Assembly (NCBI GenBank): GCA_002453275.1
Contig: DKGN01000111.1
Location: 1 to 20,209 of the forward strand
Length of the DNA: 20,209 bases
Source: Caryophanales bacterium UBA6769
GTDB taxonomy: Bacteria > Bacillota > Bacilli > Bacillales > UBA6769
Direction: 5' to 3'
This document shows positions 1-8,872 of this stretch, in pieces. Every line of letters begins with the position of its first letter. Positions within the stretch are counted from its first letter, which is position 1. The translations under genes and the position numbers were made by a program. The notes beneath the pieces were generated by a model. It had not been told where the DNA came from. It ran no database searches and saw nothing but the letters and a program-made list of their open reading frames with translations.

Positions 1-318
1 GCTTTTTGCTTGTTCATTTTAGAAAGAGATGTTTGTGACTGTTCATGTCACTTTTCGACATTTCATAGTTGCGAAATTGAATTTGTAAACCGTATAATAA
101 GAAGCAGTGTCGTGTAGGAAACCTTCTTCATTTCGACAAATGGTTACTAAAGTGTGACAATTGATGTCGCGAATGAGGTGCAGATGTGGTATGAATGAAG
201 AGGTACTTTTCGATTGTTCGACAGGATTCCGTTTAATACATACAATTGAACTTCTCGATAGGCAACTATATGATTAAACAGATGGGACGAAAGTCTTCTT
301 ATCAAGGGGGTACGTTTT
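1..318. other. Gene-free region upstream of pgk
   Basis: No convincing gene is seen on either strand. The first bases are T-rich (GCTTTTTGCTT) and may be the tail of an upstream terminator. A weak 5-bp hairpin (GTGAC at 35-39 with GTCAC at 47-51) is followed by TTTT and could be a poor terminator. A candidate promoter lies at 69-98. The rest, about 200 bases to the pgk ribosome site, would be a long untranslated leader; I see no CggR-type operator and no recognisable riboswitch in it. In many Bacillus species gapA directly precedes pgk; it does not within this stretch. Confidence 0.6.
69..98 (+). promoter_or_regulatory. Candidate sigma-A promoter for the glycolytic operon
   Basis: A TTGCGA -35-like hexamer (69-74) is followed after 18 bases by a perfect TATAAT -10 (93-98). 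It would give an RNA starting near 105 with a leader of about 210 bases before pgk. The -10 match is strong, the -35 is moderate. This would let pgk-tpiA-gpmI-eno be expressed independently of any upstream gapA gene. Confidence 0.45.
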
Positions 319-1503
319 TTGAACAAGAAAACGCTGCAAGACGTAAATTGGAAAGGGAAAACTGTATTTTGTCGGGTTGATTTTAACGTTCCGATGGAAG
401 ATGGTGTTGTAACGGACGCCACAAGAATTACAGCTTCACTCCCGACGCTGAATTACTTATGTGAAAACGGTGCGAAAGTTATTTTAGCTAGTCACCTTGG
501 GAGACCGAAGGGACAAGTCGTCGATGAATTAAGACTTGATCCAGTCGCACAAAAAGTGCAAGAACTAACCGGTCGGAAAGTCATAAAAGTGAATGAAGTA
601 TACGGAGAAAGCGTGAATGAAGCAATTGCACAGCTCTCAGAAGGCGACATGGTTATGCTTGAAAATGTGCGCTTTGAGCCCGGGGAAGAGCAAAATCAGC
701 CAGAGCTAGCAGAACAATTTGCACAGATGGCGTCGATTTACGTCAACGATGCGTTTGGAGTTGCTCATCGTGCCCACGCATCGACAGCAGGAGTTGCCGA
801 GCGACTACCGGCAATCGCTGGTCTTTTAATGGAAAAAGAAATTGAGGCGTTAAGCAAAGCATTAACGAATCCTGAACGTCCATTTACAGCGATAATTGGT
901 GGCGCAAAAGTAAAAGACAAAATTAACGTTATTGATCATCTGCTTGATATTGTAGATAACTTAATTATCGGTGGCGGATTAGCGAATACATTTTTAAAGG
1001 CAAAAGGGTTAGAGATTGGAGATTCCCTTTTTGAAGAAGATAAAATTCAACTCGCTGCTGATTTACTTAAAAAAGCAGAAACAAAAGAAGTTTCTTTTTA
1101 TATGCCTGAAGATGTCGTCATTGCAGATCGATTTAGCACTGATGCGAACACAAAAGCCGTTTCAATTGCTAGCATCGAGAATGGGTGGCAAGCACTTGAT
1201 ATCGGTCCAAAAACGAGCGCAACTTACCGAAATGTCATTTTACAGTCAAAGCTTGCTGTCTGGAATGGACCGATGGGGGTCTTTGAAATGGATGCCTTCG
1301 CAGCGGGTTCGAAAGCAGTCGCTGAAGCGTTAAAGGATGCAAAAAATACATATTCAATCGTCGGTGGCGGTGACTCAGCGGCAGCGATGGAAAAGTTCGG
1401 CTATACAGGTGACGTCGATCACATCTCAACAGGTGGAGGCGCATCACTTGAATTTATGGAAGGAAAAGAACTTCCAGGTGTAAAAGCACTTGACGATAAA
1501 TAA
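319..1503 (+). CDS. pgk: Phosphoglycerate kinase
   Basis: Converts 1,3-bisphosphoglycerate and ADP to 3-phosphoglycerate and ATP in the cytosol, the first ATP-yielding step of glycolysis. The product is 394 residues, the usual bacterial length. Visible family motifs are RVDFNVP (residues 19-25, substrate-binding Asp21/Asn23), SHLGRPKG, GGAKVKDK and the nucleotide loop GGGDSAA (349-355). Translation starts at TTG 319, preceded by AAGGGGG (304-310) at 8-base spacing; no better start exists upstream in frame. It heads the pgk-tpiA-gpmI-eno operon, with only about 30 bases before tpiA. Identity is secure. Confidence 0.98.
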   Translation: MNKKTLQDVNWKGKTVFCRVDFNVPMEDGVVTDATRITASLPTLNYLCENGAKVILASHLGRPKGQVVDELRLDPVAQKVQELTGRKVIKVNEVYGESVNEAIAQLSEGDMVMLENVRFEPGEEQNQPELAEQFAQMASIYVNDAFGVAHRAHASTAGVAERLPAIAGLLMEKEIEALSKALTNPERPFTAIIGGAKVKDKINVIDHLLDIVDNLIIGGGLANTFLKAKGLEIGDSLFEEDKIQLAADLLKKAETKEVSFYMPEDVVIADRFSTDANTKAVSIASIENGWQALDIGPKTSATYRNVILQSKLAVWNGPMGVFEMDAFAAGSKAVAEALKDAKNTYSIVGGGDSAAAMEKFGYTGDVDHISTGGGASLEFMEGKELPGVKALDDK

Positions 1504-1533
1504 AGCATAAAATATACAAAGAAGGTGAAGGTA

Positions 1534-2298
1534 GTGCGGAAACCGATTATTGCTGGAAATTGGAAAATGCATAAAACTGTTGATGAAGCCACACAGTTTG
1601 TAAATAAAGTCAAAACGGCCATTCCTATGGCTACCGCGCTTGATTCTGTTATTTGTGCGCCGGCCCTTTCATTAGCTTCACTCGTTGCAGTAGCAGAGGG
1701 AACAGATTTACATATTGGTGCCCAAACGATGCATTGGGAGAAGGAAGGGGCATTTACGGGTGAGATTAGCCCACATCAGCTCGAAGCCTTACGTGTTGAC
1801 TATGTCATTATCGGACATTCTGAGCGACGAGAAATGTTCGGCGAAACGAATGAAACAGTCAATAAAAAAACGAAAGCAGCGATTCAACATCGCATTACTC
1901 CGATTGTCTGTGTTGGTGAAACGTACTCTGAACGGAAAAGTGACAAGACTGAAGCGGTCATTCGTGAACAGATAGAACTTGCATTTGACAGTCTATCCGA
2001 TTCAGAAATGGCGAATGTCGTTATCGCGTATGAACCGATTTGGGCAATAGGAACAGGAGAAAGTGCATCACCTCAAGCAGCGAATGACGTCTGTCGATTT
2101 ATTCGGGGCGTTGTGAATGAACTTTTTTCTGAGAAAGTCGCAAACAACGTTCGGATTCAATATGGAGGAAGTGTAAATGGAGAGAATATCGACCAATACC
2201 TTGCTGAATCCGATATTGATGGAGCTCTTGTAGGTGGTGCAAGTTTAGAGGTCGAATCATTTTTGGATTTGTTAGGAGTTGTCCAACGTGTCAGCTAA
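1534..2298 (+). CDS. tpiA: Triose-phosphate isomerase
   Basis: Interconverts dihydroxyacetone phosphate and glyceraldehyde-3-phosphate. The product is a 254-residue TIM barrel. Catalytic residues can be read: Lys11 in GNWKMHK, His95 in GHSERR and Glu167 in YEPIWAIGTG; the phosphate-binding QYGGSV segment is present near the C-terminus. I place the start at GTG 1534, giving the conserved N-terminus MRKPIIAGNWK, with GAAGGTGA at 1521-1528 as ribosome site; an in-frame GTG at 1525 lies inside that site and is unlikely. It is the second gene of the glycolytic operon and overlaps the start of gpmI by 11 bases, which suggests translational coupling. Confidence 0.97.
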   Translation: MRKPIIAGNWKMHKTVDEATQFVNKVKTAIPMATALDSVICAPALSLASLVAVAEGTDLHIGAQTMHWEKEGAFTGEISPHQLEALRVDYVIIGHSERREMFGETNETVNKKTKAAIQHRITPIVCVGETYSERKSDKTEAVIREQIELAFDSLSDSEMANVVIAYEPIWAIGTGESASPQAANDVCRFIRGVVNELFSEKVANNVRIQYGGSVNGENIDQYLAESDIDGALVGGASLEVESFLDLLGVVQRVS

Positions 2299-3823
2299 TA
2301 AACCAACAGCCCTTATTATTCTTGACGGTTTTGCTTTGCGGAGCGAAGAAAAAGGCAATGCTGTTCAGCAGGCAAAGAAACCAAACTTTGATCGATATTG
2401 GAATGACTATCCCCACTCTACGTTGACAGCTTGTGGTGAAGCTGTCGGCTTACCTGAAGGTCAAATGGGAAACTCTGAAGTCGGACATCTTAATATCGGG
2501 GCTGGTCGCATCGTATATCAAAGTTTAACGAGAATTAACGTTGCGATTCGAGACGGAGCGTTCTTTAACAATCAAACTTTTTTACGAGCTGTTGATCATG
2601 TGAAAGCGAACCGGACGAGCTTGCACGTATTCGCCTTGCTTTCTGATGGTGGAATACATAGTCATATTGAACATGTTTATGCGCTTTTAAAACTTGCAAA
2701 AGAGAATCACGTCGAACGTGTATACGTTCATGGCTTTTTAGATGGCCGTGACGTACCTCCGAAGTCCGCAATCACTTACGTCAAGCAGCTTCAGACGAAC
2801 ATGAAGGAAATCGGTATCGGTGAGCTTGCGACGTTGTCAGGGCGTTATTATGCGATGGACCGTGATAGACGTTGGGATCGGGTGGAAAAAACGTATCGTG
2901 CACTCGTCTATGGAGATGGCGAACAGCATACCGATCCAGTCCAAGCCATTGAAGCGGCTTATAATCGTGATGTAACAGATGAATTTATGTTGCCAACTGT
3001 CCTAACGAAAAAGGACGGAAGCCCAGTTGGAACCGTCTCGAACAATGACGCAGTAATCTTTGCAAATTTTCGACCAGATCGAGCGATCCAACTGTCACAA
3101 GTATTTACGTGTGAGCCTTTTCAGGAATTTGAACGAGGGGAGCAGTTTCCGAGTAATCTTCATTACGTGTGCATGACTGATTATAGTGAGACGGTCAACG
3201 GTGAGGTTGCATTTAAAACAGTCAATTTACAAAATACGTTAGGTGAAGTCGTTTCAAAAGCAGGCCTTACTCAGCTACGGATCGCTGAAACAGAAAAGTA
3301 CCCACATGTGACCTTCTTTTTCAGTGGGGGCAGGGAAGAGAAATATAGTGGCGAAGAAAGAATTTTAATCGATTCACCGAAGGTAGCTACGTACGATTTA
3401 AAGCCGGAAATGAGCGCATATGAAGTGACAGATTCATTACTAGCTGAAATTGAAGCTGATAACTATGACGTCATCATTTTAAATTTCGCAAATCCGGACA
3501 TGGTCGGTCATTCGGGACTGCTCGAACCAACGATCCGAGCGATTGAAGCGGTTGATGACTGTCTTGGAAAAATCGTTGACCTTATTATCGATAAAGGTGG
3601 CGCCGCAATCATAACGGCTGATCACGGGAATGCCGATGAAGTCGTGACCCTTGACGGAAATCCAATGACTGCTCATACGACAAATCCTGTTCCCGTCATT
3701 GTAACGAAAAATGATATTACATTACGCGATGATGGAATACTAGCCGATCTTTCACCAACGCTTTTAGATTTATTACGTGTGCAAAAACCGATAGACATGT
3801 CAGGACATTCACTAATAAAATAA
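2288..3823 (+). CDS. gpmI: 2,3-bisphosphoglycerate-independent phosphoglycerate mutase
   Basis: Interconverts 3- and 2-phosphoglycerate through a phosphoserine intermediate, using two Mn ions; the enzyme belongs to the alkaline phosphatase superfamily. The product is 511 residues, the same as typical Bacillus enzymes. The metal-binding Asp13 sits in LIILDGF and the nucleophile Ser63 in MGNSEVGHLN; the C-terminal metal motif TADHGNADE is intact. The start is GTG 2288 with AGGAG at 2274-2278 (9-base spacing); TTG 2279 is too close to that site. The residue after DGF is Ala where Gly is common, a minor substitution. The gene overlaps tpiA and is followed by eno after about 20 bases. Confidence 0.97.
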   Translation: MSANKPTALIILDGFALRSEEKGNAVQQAKKPNFDRYWNDYPHSTLTACGEAVGLPEGQMGNSEVGHLNIGAGRIVYQSLTRINVAIRDGAFFNNQTFLRAVDHVKANRTSLHVFALLSDGGIHSHIEHVYALLKLAKENHVERVYVHGFLDGRDVPPKSAITYVKQLQTNMKEIGIGELATLSGRYYAMDRDRRWDRVEKTYRALVYGDGEQHTDPVQAIEAAYNRDVTDEFMLPTVLTKKDGSPVGTVSNNDAVIFANFRPDRAIQLSQVFTCEPFQEFERGEQFPSNLHYVCMTDYSETVNGEVAFKTVNLQNTLGEVVSKAGLTQLRIAETEKYPHVTFFFSGGREEKYSGEERILIDSPKVATYDLKPEMSAYEVTDSLLAEIEADNYDVIILNFANPDMVGHSGLLEPTIRAIEAVDDCLGKIVDLIIDKGGAAIITADHGNADEVVTLDGNPMTAHTTNPVPVIVTKNDITLRDDGILADLSPTLLDLLRVQKPIDMSGHSLIK

Positions 3824-3842
3824 ACGAATTGGAGTGGTAGAG

Positions 3843-5129
3843 ATGACGATAATCATTGATGTACACGGTCGAGAGGTAATTGATTCACGAGGAAATCCAA
3901 CAGTTGAAGTAGACGTGTTATTAGAATCTGGTGTGGAAGGTAGATCCCTCGTTCCGAGCGGAGCTTCAACAGGGGAGTATGAAGCTGTCGAACTGCGAGA
4001 TGGAGATGAGGAACGTTATCTCGGCAAAGGTGTTCTAAAAGCAATCGATAACGTCAATGAAGTCATCGCACCGAAGCTAATCGGTATGGACGCATTAGAC
4101 CAACTCGGTATTGATGAAACATTAATTGCTCTTGACGGAACAGAAAATAAAGGCAAGCTCGGTGCAAATGCTATTCTTGGAGTTTCCATGGCCGTTGCTC
4201 GTGCTGCATCTGCGGCTCTCAAGCTCCCACTTTATGCTTATTTAGGTGGATTTAATGCAAAGCAATTACCTGTCCCGATGCTGAATATTTTAAACGGTGG
4301 AGAGCATGCTGACAACAACGTCGACATTCAAGAATTTATGGTCATGCCTGTCGCTGCTAAGACATTTAGTGAAGCACTCCGCTGTGGTGTTGAGATCTTC
4401 CATGCTTTAAAAGCAGTCTTACAAGAAAAAGGCTACAACACTTCTGTCGGTGATGAAGGTGGCTTCGCACCAAATTTAGCCTCAAATGAAGAAGCACTCC
4501 AAACGATTATGGAGGCAATTGAAAAGGCCGGGTATAAACCAGCTGAAGAAGTGAAGCTTGCGATGGACGTCGCTGCATCAGAAATGTACAAATATGGTGC
4601 ATATCACTTATCTGGTGAAGGCCTCGTCAAAACATCAGAGGAAATGATAGATTACTATGAAGAACTGACAACAAAGTATCCCATCGTTTCTATTGAAGAT
4701 GGTCTCGATGAAAACGATTGGGATGGCTGGAAAAAGCTCACTGATCGAATCGGAGATAAAGTGCAGCTAGTCGGTGACGATCTTTTTGTTACAAATACAG
4801 AAAAGCTTTCAGAAGGTATAGAGAAAGGGATCGGTAACTCTATTCTCATTAAAGTAAACCAAATTGGAACACTGACAGAAACGTTCGATGCGATTGAGAT
4901 GGCGAAAAAAGCAGGTTATACTGCAGTCATTTCCCATCGTTCAGGGGAAACAGAGGATAGTACAATTGCTGATATTGCCGTTGCAACAAATGCAGGGCAA
5001 ATTAAAACAGGCGCTCCTTCGCGTACTGACCGTGTTGCAAAATACAACCAGCTTCTTCGCATTGAGGAAGAGCTTGATTTTGTAGCAGAATACGCTGGAG
5101 AAAAAGCATTTTACAATATAAACGAGTAA
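3843..5129 (+). CDS. eno: Enolase
   Basis: Dehydrates 2-phosphoglycerate to phosphoenolpyruvate; in Bacillus it is also an RNA-degradosome partner. The product is 428 residues. Family motifs are IDSRGNPTVEVDV at the N-terminus, GDEGGFAPN with Glu205, SIEDGLDENDW and the Lys337 segment LIKVNQIGTLTE, followed by SHRSGETED. The start is ATG 3843, preceded by GGAG at 3831-3834; the in-frame GTG at 3834 overlaps that site. It is the last gene of the operon, and a strong terminator begins six bases after its stop codon. Confidence 0.98.
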   Translation: MTIIIDVHGREVIDSRGNPTVEVDVLLESGVEGRSLVPSGASTGEYEAVELRDGDEERYLGKGVLKAIDNVNEVIAPKLIGMDALDQLGIDETLIALDGTENKGKLGANAILGVSMAVARAASAALKLPLYAYLGGFNAKQLPVPMLNILNGGEHADNNVDIQEFMVMPVAAKTFSEALRCGVEIFHALKAVLQEKGYNTSVGDEGGFAPNLASNEEALQTIMEAIEKAGYKPAEEVKLAMDVAASEMYKYGAYHLSGEGLVKTSEEMIDYYEELTTKYPIVSIEDGLDENDWDGWKKLTDRIGDKVQLVGDDLFVTNTEKLSEGIEKGIGNSILIKVNQIGTLTETFDAIEMAKKAGYTAVISHRSGETEDSTIADIAVATNAGQIKTGAPSRTDRVAKYNQLLRIEEELDFVAEYAGEKAFYNINE

Positions 5130-5134
5130 AAATG

Positions 5135-5165
5135 AAGGCCCCTCTGTACAGCGGGCCTTTTTTTT
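5135..5165 (+). terminator. Rho-independent terminator after eno
   Basis: AAGGCCC (5135-5141) pairs perfectly with GGGCCTT (5153-5159) across an 11-base loop, and the stem runs into a T tract. It closes the glycolytic operon and separates it from secG. Confidence 0.93.
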
Positions 5166-5211
5166 GCTAAATTAGAGGGAAGTAGTCTGTGAACAGGGAG
5201 GATGCGAAATC

Positions 5212-5442
5212 ATGAGCACTTTTTTGACTGTTTTACTTATTATCGTATCGATTAGTTTAATTGCTATTATTTTATTACAACAAGGTCGTAGTGCTGGTTT
5301 ATCTGGAGCCATTAGTGGTGGCGCAGAACAGTTATTTGGTAAACAAAAAGCCCGTGGACTTGATGCGGTGCTACATAGAATGACGATTGTGCTAGCCGTA
5401 TTATTTTTCTTATTAGCGTTAGCTGTCGCCTATTTTGTTTGA
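5212..5442 (+). CDS. secG: Protein-export membrane protein SecG
   Basis: Small subunit of the SecYEG preprotein translocon in the cytoplasmic membrane. The product is 76 residues with the standard layout: a first membrane helix at about residues 3-22, then QQGRSAGLSGAISGG and an LFGKQKARG loop, then a second helix at about residues 54-75. The start is ATG 5212, with GGGAGG at 5196-5201. The gene lies just before est, rnr, smpB and ssrA, the usual Bacillus order. It has its own terminator, so readthrough into est is limited. I saw no strong promoter between the eno terminator and the gene. Confidence 0.95.
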   Translation: MSTFLTVLLIIVSISLIAIILLQQGRSAGLSGAISGGAEQLFGKQKARGLDAVLHRMTIVLAVLFFLLALAVAYFV

Positions 5443-5458
5443 TGAAATATATGTTTCT

Positions 5459-5489
5459 AACAGCAGGTTCACGTTCCTGCTGTTTTTTT
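5459..5489 (+). terminator. Rho-independent terminator after secG
   Basis: AACAGCAGG (5459-5467) pairs perfectly with CCTGCTGTT (5476-5484) across an 8-base loop and leads into seven or more T residues. Confidence 0.92.
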
Positions 5490-5541
5490 AGTCTGTTTTA
5501 GGGAAAATATAAATAGAGAGTTTACTTAGGAGGGGAACTTT

Positions 5542-6288
5542 TTGAGAATTATTCCACCGAAACCATTCACATTTAAAGGCGGAAAAAGGGCCGTCCTTTT
5601 ATTACATGGGTTTACAGGCAATACGGCAGACGTTCGCATGATCGGGCGTTATCTTGAAAAAAGAGGGTATACGTGTCATGCGCCATTATATGCAGGGCAT
5701 GGTGTTCCCCCAGAAGAACTCGTAAAAACGGGACCTAACGATTGGTGGCAAGATGTTGAAGCTGGCTATCAATTTTTACGAGAAGAAGGGTATGAGGAAA
5801 TTGCAGTCGGAGGACTTTCTCTCGGCGGGGTTTTTTCATTAAAGTTAGGTTACACTGAGAACGTAAAGGGAATTGTGACGATGAGTGCACCGACGACATT
5901 CAAGAGCGATGAACTCATGTATGAAGGGGTCGTAAACTACGCAAAACAATATAAACAACTTCAAGGAAAGTCGGCAGAAGAAGTAGATAAAGAAATGGAA
6001 GCATTCAAAAAGACGCCGATGAACACGTTAAGCCAATTGCAACAATTGAATTTAGACGTACGAGAAAATATGCATTACATTGAAGCCCCGACATTTGTCA
6101 TTCAAGGAAGACTTGATGACGTCATTTATCTCGATAGTGCAGATGAAATCTACAATGCAGTGAACGCAGAAAAAAAGAAACTGAAGTGGTATGAACAATC
6201 AGGACATGCCATTACATTTGGTAAAGAAAAAGAACAACTTCATGCTGATATTTTTGAATTTCTTGAAGGTCTTGATTGGACCGTTTAA
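5542..6288 (+). CDS. Carboxylesterase (Est30/YvaK family alpha/beta hydrolase)
   Basis: A cytosolic serine esterase expected to hydrolyse short-chain carboxylic esters; the physiological substrate is not known to me. The product is 248 residues and begins IIPPKPF like the Geobacillus Est30 family. The oxyanion motif LLLHGFTG, the nucleophile elbow GGLSLGG with Ser93, Asp192 in RLDD and His222 in SGHAIT form a complete catalytic triad at the spacing known for Est30. The start is TTG 5542, with GGAGGGG at 5529-5535. The gene sits between secG and rnr as yvaK does in B. subtilis, without an obvious functional link to RNA decay. Confidence 0.92.
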   Translation: MRIIPPKPFTFKGGKRAVLLLHGFTGNTADVRMIGRYLEKRGYTCHAPLYAGHGVPPEELVKTGPNDWWQDVEAGYQFLREEGYEEIAVGGLSLGGVFSLKLGYTENVKGIVTMSAPTTFKSDELMYEGVVNYAKQYKQLQGKSAEEVDKEMEAFKKTPMNTLSQLQQLNLDVRENMHYIEAPTFVIQGRLDDVIYLDSADEIYNAVNAEKKKLKWYEQSGHAITFGKEKEQLHADIFEFLEGLDWTV

Positions 6289-6294
6289 TAAAAT

Positions 6295-6319
6295 CATTTC
6301 ATTGCATGGCAGTGAAATG
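6295..6319 (+). other. Strong hairpin in the est-rnr junction
   Basis: CATTTCATTGC (6295-6305) pairs along its full 11 bases with GCAGTGAAATG (6309-6319), counting one U-G wobble, around a 3-base loop. It starts six bases after the est stop and is followed directly by the rnr ribosome site, not by a T tract, so it is not a normal terminator. It may stabilise the upstream message end, serve as a processing site, or modulate rnr translation. Confidence 0.6.
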
Positions 6320-6337
6320 AAAAGGAGGGAGAAATAA

Positions 6338-8620
6338 TTGAATAAGGAAAAAGCAGAACACATATTGGAATTTATGCGTGAGGAAGCGTATAAACCACTT
6401 ACTGTACATGAGCTTGAAGAAGTATTTGCATTACAAGATTCAAGCGAATTTAAAGAGTTCGTACGCACATTAAATTACTTAGAAAATACAGGATTAATCG
6501 TACGGACGAGAACGAATCGATACGGTATACCTGAACGAATGAATTTGTTAAAAGGGAGAGTGCAACGACATCCGAAAGGATTTGCTTTCATCATCCCTGA
6601 AGAAGAAGGGGTACAAGATGTCTACGTGACGAGCGCTGATTTGAACGGGGCGATGAACGATGACGTTGTCCTCATACGCTTAAATCCGAAATCGGAAGGC
6701 ACTCGTCCTGAAGGCGTCGTTATCCGTATCGTTGAGCGAGGCATCCACGAAATTGTCGGGACGTTCTCCGACAGCAAGCATTATGGCTTCGTCATTGCTG
6801 ATGACAAACGGATTCCGAATGACATTTTCATCCCGAAAGAAGCGACGAAAGGCGCTGTGGAGGGTCATAAAGTTGTCGTCAAAATAACTAAGTATCCAGA
6901 AGGTAGAATGAGTGCCGAAGGAGAAGTTATCGACATATTAGGTCATAAAAACGATCCAGGTGTCGATATATTATCGATCATTTATAAACATGGACTCGCT
7001 CGTGATTTTCCGGCGGAGGTACTCGAACAAGCGGATGCAACCCCTGATGTCATCGCTGAGAAGGAGCTAGTCGGCCGTCGTGACTTACGTGAAGAAACGA
7101 TTGTGACAATTGACGGGGAAGATGCGAAAGATTTAGACGACGCTGTTCATGTAAGCAAGCTTGATAACGGTAACTTTCTACTCGGTGTGCACATTGCGGA
7201 CGTATCACATTATGTGCCAGCAGGGTCGCCAATCGATCAAGAAGCATATGAGCGTGGGACAAGCGTCTATTTAGTAGATCGTGTCATCCCAATGATTCCA
7301 CATCGTCTGTCTAATGGGATCTGTAGTTTGAATCCTCACGAAGATCGACTAGCCCTTTCATGTGAAATGGAAATTACAAAGGAAGGAACAGTCGTCGATC
7401 ACGATGTCTTTCCTAGTGTCATCCGGTCAAAGGAACGAATGACGTACACTGACGTTCGAAAGATTTTATTAAAGGAAGACGATGACGTGCTAGCACAATA
7501 CGATTCACTTGTGCCATTTTTTGAAACGATGGGAGAACTTGCCGAGATTCTTCGTAAGAAAAGAATACAGCGAGGCGCGATCGACTTTGACTTTGATGAA
7601 GCAAAAGTACTCGTTGATGAGGAGAGTAATCCAATCGATGTCGTGATCCGTGAGCGTTCGGTTGCTGAACGTTTGATTGAGGAATTTATGCTTGCAGCGA
7701 ACGAAACGATTGCAGAGCATTTCCATTGGCTCAATCTTCCATTTTTATATCGTGTGCACGAAGAGCCGAATGAAGAAAAACTTACACAGTTTTTTGAATT
7801 TATTACAACGTTTGGCTATACGGTAAAAGGAACGGGTGGCGATGTGCATCCACGTGCCTTGCAGCAATTGCTTGCGGAAGTAAAAGACGAGCCGGAAGAA
7901 GCGGTAATTAGCACTGTCATGTTGCGCTCTATGAAACAAGCGAAGTACGATCCGAAAAGCCTCGGTCACTTCGGACTATCGACTGAATTTTATACGCACT
8001 TTACGTCCCCGATCCGCCGCTATCCGGATTTAATCGTGCATCGCCTCATTAGAACGTATCTATTTGATAAAAAACTGGATGATAAAACGCAAAGTCATTG
8101 GGCAGAAAAACTTCCTGAGATTGCCAACCATACATCTGAGCGAGAACGAGGAGCTGTCGATGCGGAACGTGAAACAGATGATTTGAAAAAAGCGCAATAT
8201 ATGGAAGATAAAGTGGGCGAAGAGTTCGATGGAATTATTAGCGGTGTAACGAACTTTGGTATTTTCGTTGAACTAGAAAATACGATCGAAGGATTAGTGC
8301 ATGTCAGCTATTTGACAGATGATTATTATCGTTATGAGGAACGTCATTATGCAATGATTGGTGAGCGAACCGGAAACGTATTCCGCATTGGCGATCAGAT
8401 CCGGGTGCGTGTCCTGCAAGTGAACATTGAAGAACATTCCATCGACTTCGAAGTTGTTGGCATGAAAGCCAATCGGAAAAAACAAGAAAGAAAACAACGA
8501 CCAACAGTCATTCAAGCCGGAAAAGGCAGAGGAAAACCACAGCCTAAGAAAAAAGGCAACCAAGAAGCGAAGCCGTTTTACTACAACGTAGCCAAAAAGA
8601 AAAAACGCAAAAGAAAATAA
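6338..8620 (+). CDS. rnr: Ribonuclease R, 3'-5' exoribonuclease
   Basis: Degrades structured RNA 3' to 5' and, with tmRNA-SmpB, destroys non-stop messages. The product is 760 residues. Order of parts: N-terminal helix-turn-helix-like segment (about 1-70), two cold-shock domains (about 75-220, with HPKGFAFI and HYGFVIADD), RNB catalytic domain (about 245-580) with the metal Asp set D259, D265, D267 and D268 in DGEDAKDLDD, an S1 domain (about 627-710) and a very basic Lys/Arg tail. The start is TTG 6338 behind AAAAGGAGGGAG. In Bacillus, smpB and ssrA follow directly; here two leftward genes intervene. Confidence 0.97.
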   Translation: MNKEKAEHILEFMREEAYKPLTVHELEEVFALQDSSEFKEFVRTLNYLENTGLIVRTRTNRYGIPERMNLLKGRVQRHPKGFAFIIPEEEGVQDVYVTSADLNGAMNDDVVLIRLNPKSEGTRPEGVVIRIVERGIHEIVGTFSDSKHYGFVIADDKRIPNDIFIPKEATKGAVEGHKVVVKITKYPEGRMSAEGEVIDILGHKNDPGVDILSIIYKHGLARDFPAEVLEQADATPDVIAEKELVGRRDLREETIVTIDGEDAKDLDDAVHVSKLDNGNFLLGVHIADVSHYVPAGSPIDQEAYERGTSVYLVDRVIPMIPHRLSNGICSLNPHEDRLALSCEMEITKEGTVVDHDVFPSVIRSKERMTYTDVRKILLKEDDDVLAQYDSLVPFFETMGELAEILRKKRIQRGAIDFDFDEAKVLVDEESNPIDVVIRERSVAERLIEEFMLAANETIAEHFHWLNLPFLYRVHEEPNEEKLTQFFEFITTFGYTVKGTGGDVHPRALQQLLAEVKDEPEEAVISTVMLRSMKQAKYDPKSLGHFGLSTEFYTHFTSPIRRYPDLIVHRLIRTYLFDKKLDDKTQSHWAEKLPEIANHTSERERGAVDAERETDDLKKAQYMEDKVGEEFDGIISGVTNFGIFVELENTIEGLVHVSYLTDDYYRYEERHYAMIGERTGNVFRIGDQIRVRVLQVNIEEHSIDFEVVGMKANRKKQERKQRPTVIQAGKGRGKPQPKKKGNQEAKPFYYNVAKKKKRKRK

Positions 8621-8648
8621 GAAGTCTCCGAAGAGGCTTCTTATTTTT
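8616..8648 (+). terminator. Rho-independent terminator after rnr
   Basis: AATAAGAAGTCTC (8616-8628, containing the rnr stop codon) pairs with GAGGCTTCTTATT (8633-8645), with one U-G wobble, around a CGAA loop and then TTT. As the stem is nearly symmetrical with A-rich sequence on the left, it may also end leftward transcripts coming from the PspC remnant. Confidence 0.88.
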
Positions 8649-8660
8649 CATGGTCAAACA

Positions 8661-8824
8661 TCACAATGAAGGTGGGCCGTTAGGTATCGTATAGACAAGA
8701 ATTAAATAAATAAGCAGATTGATCGGTAAAACAATAAATAGAATTCTTACTCTTATTCGGCAATACCTCCACAAACACCAGCAAGAAGTTTGTCTGTTGA
8801 AGATTTACATAATTTATTATGCAT
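8661..8824 (-). pseudogene. Broken PspC-domain membrane protein gene
   Basis: Reading leftward from ATG 8824, behind a GAGGGGA ribosome site, gives NKLCKSSTDKLLAGVCGGIAE and then stop codons. In the next frame the sequence continues RVRILFIVLPINLLIYLIL and ends IPNGPPSL at a TGA (8661-8663). Together these match the start and the membrane half of PspC-type envelope-stress proteins, lacking the YF-x-ID segment that normally joins them. The break is near 8752-8761 and looks like a small deletion with a frame change. The intact family is about 60-70 residues. The family name rests on the GVCGGIAE motif; function is presumably lost. Confidence 0.75.
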
Positions 8825-8872
8825 TGTAGATTCCCCTCTCCCCTCACCCGCTAGTTGCATATTGTCGAAAGT

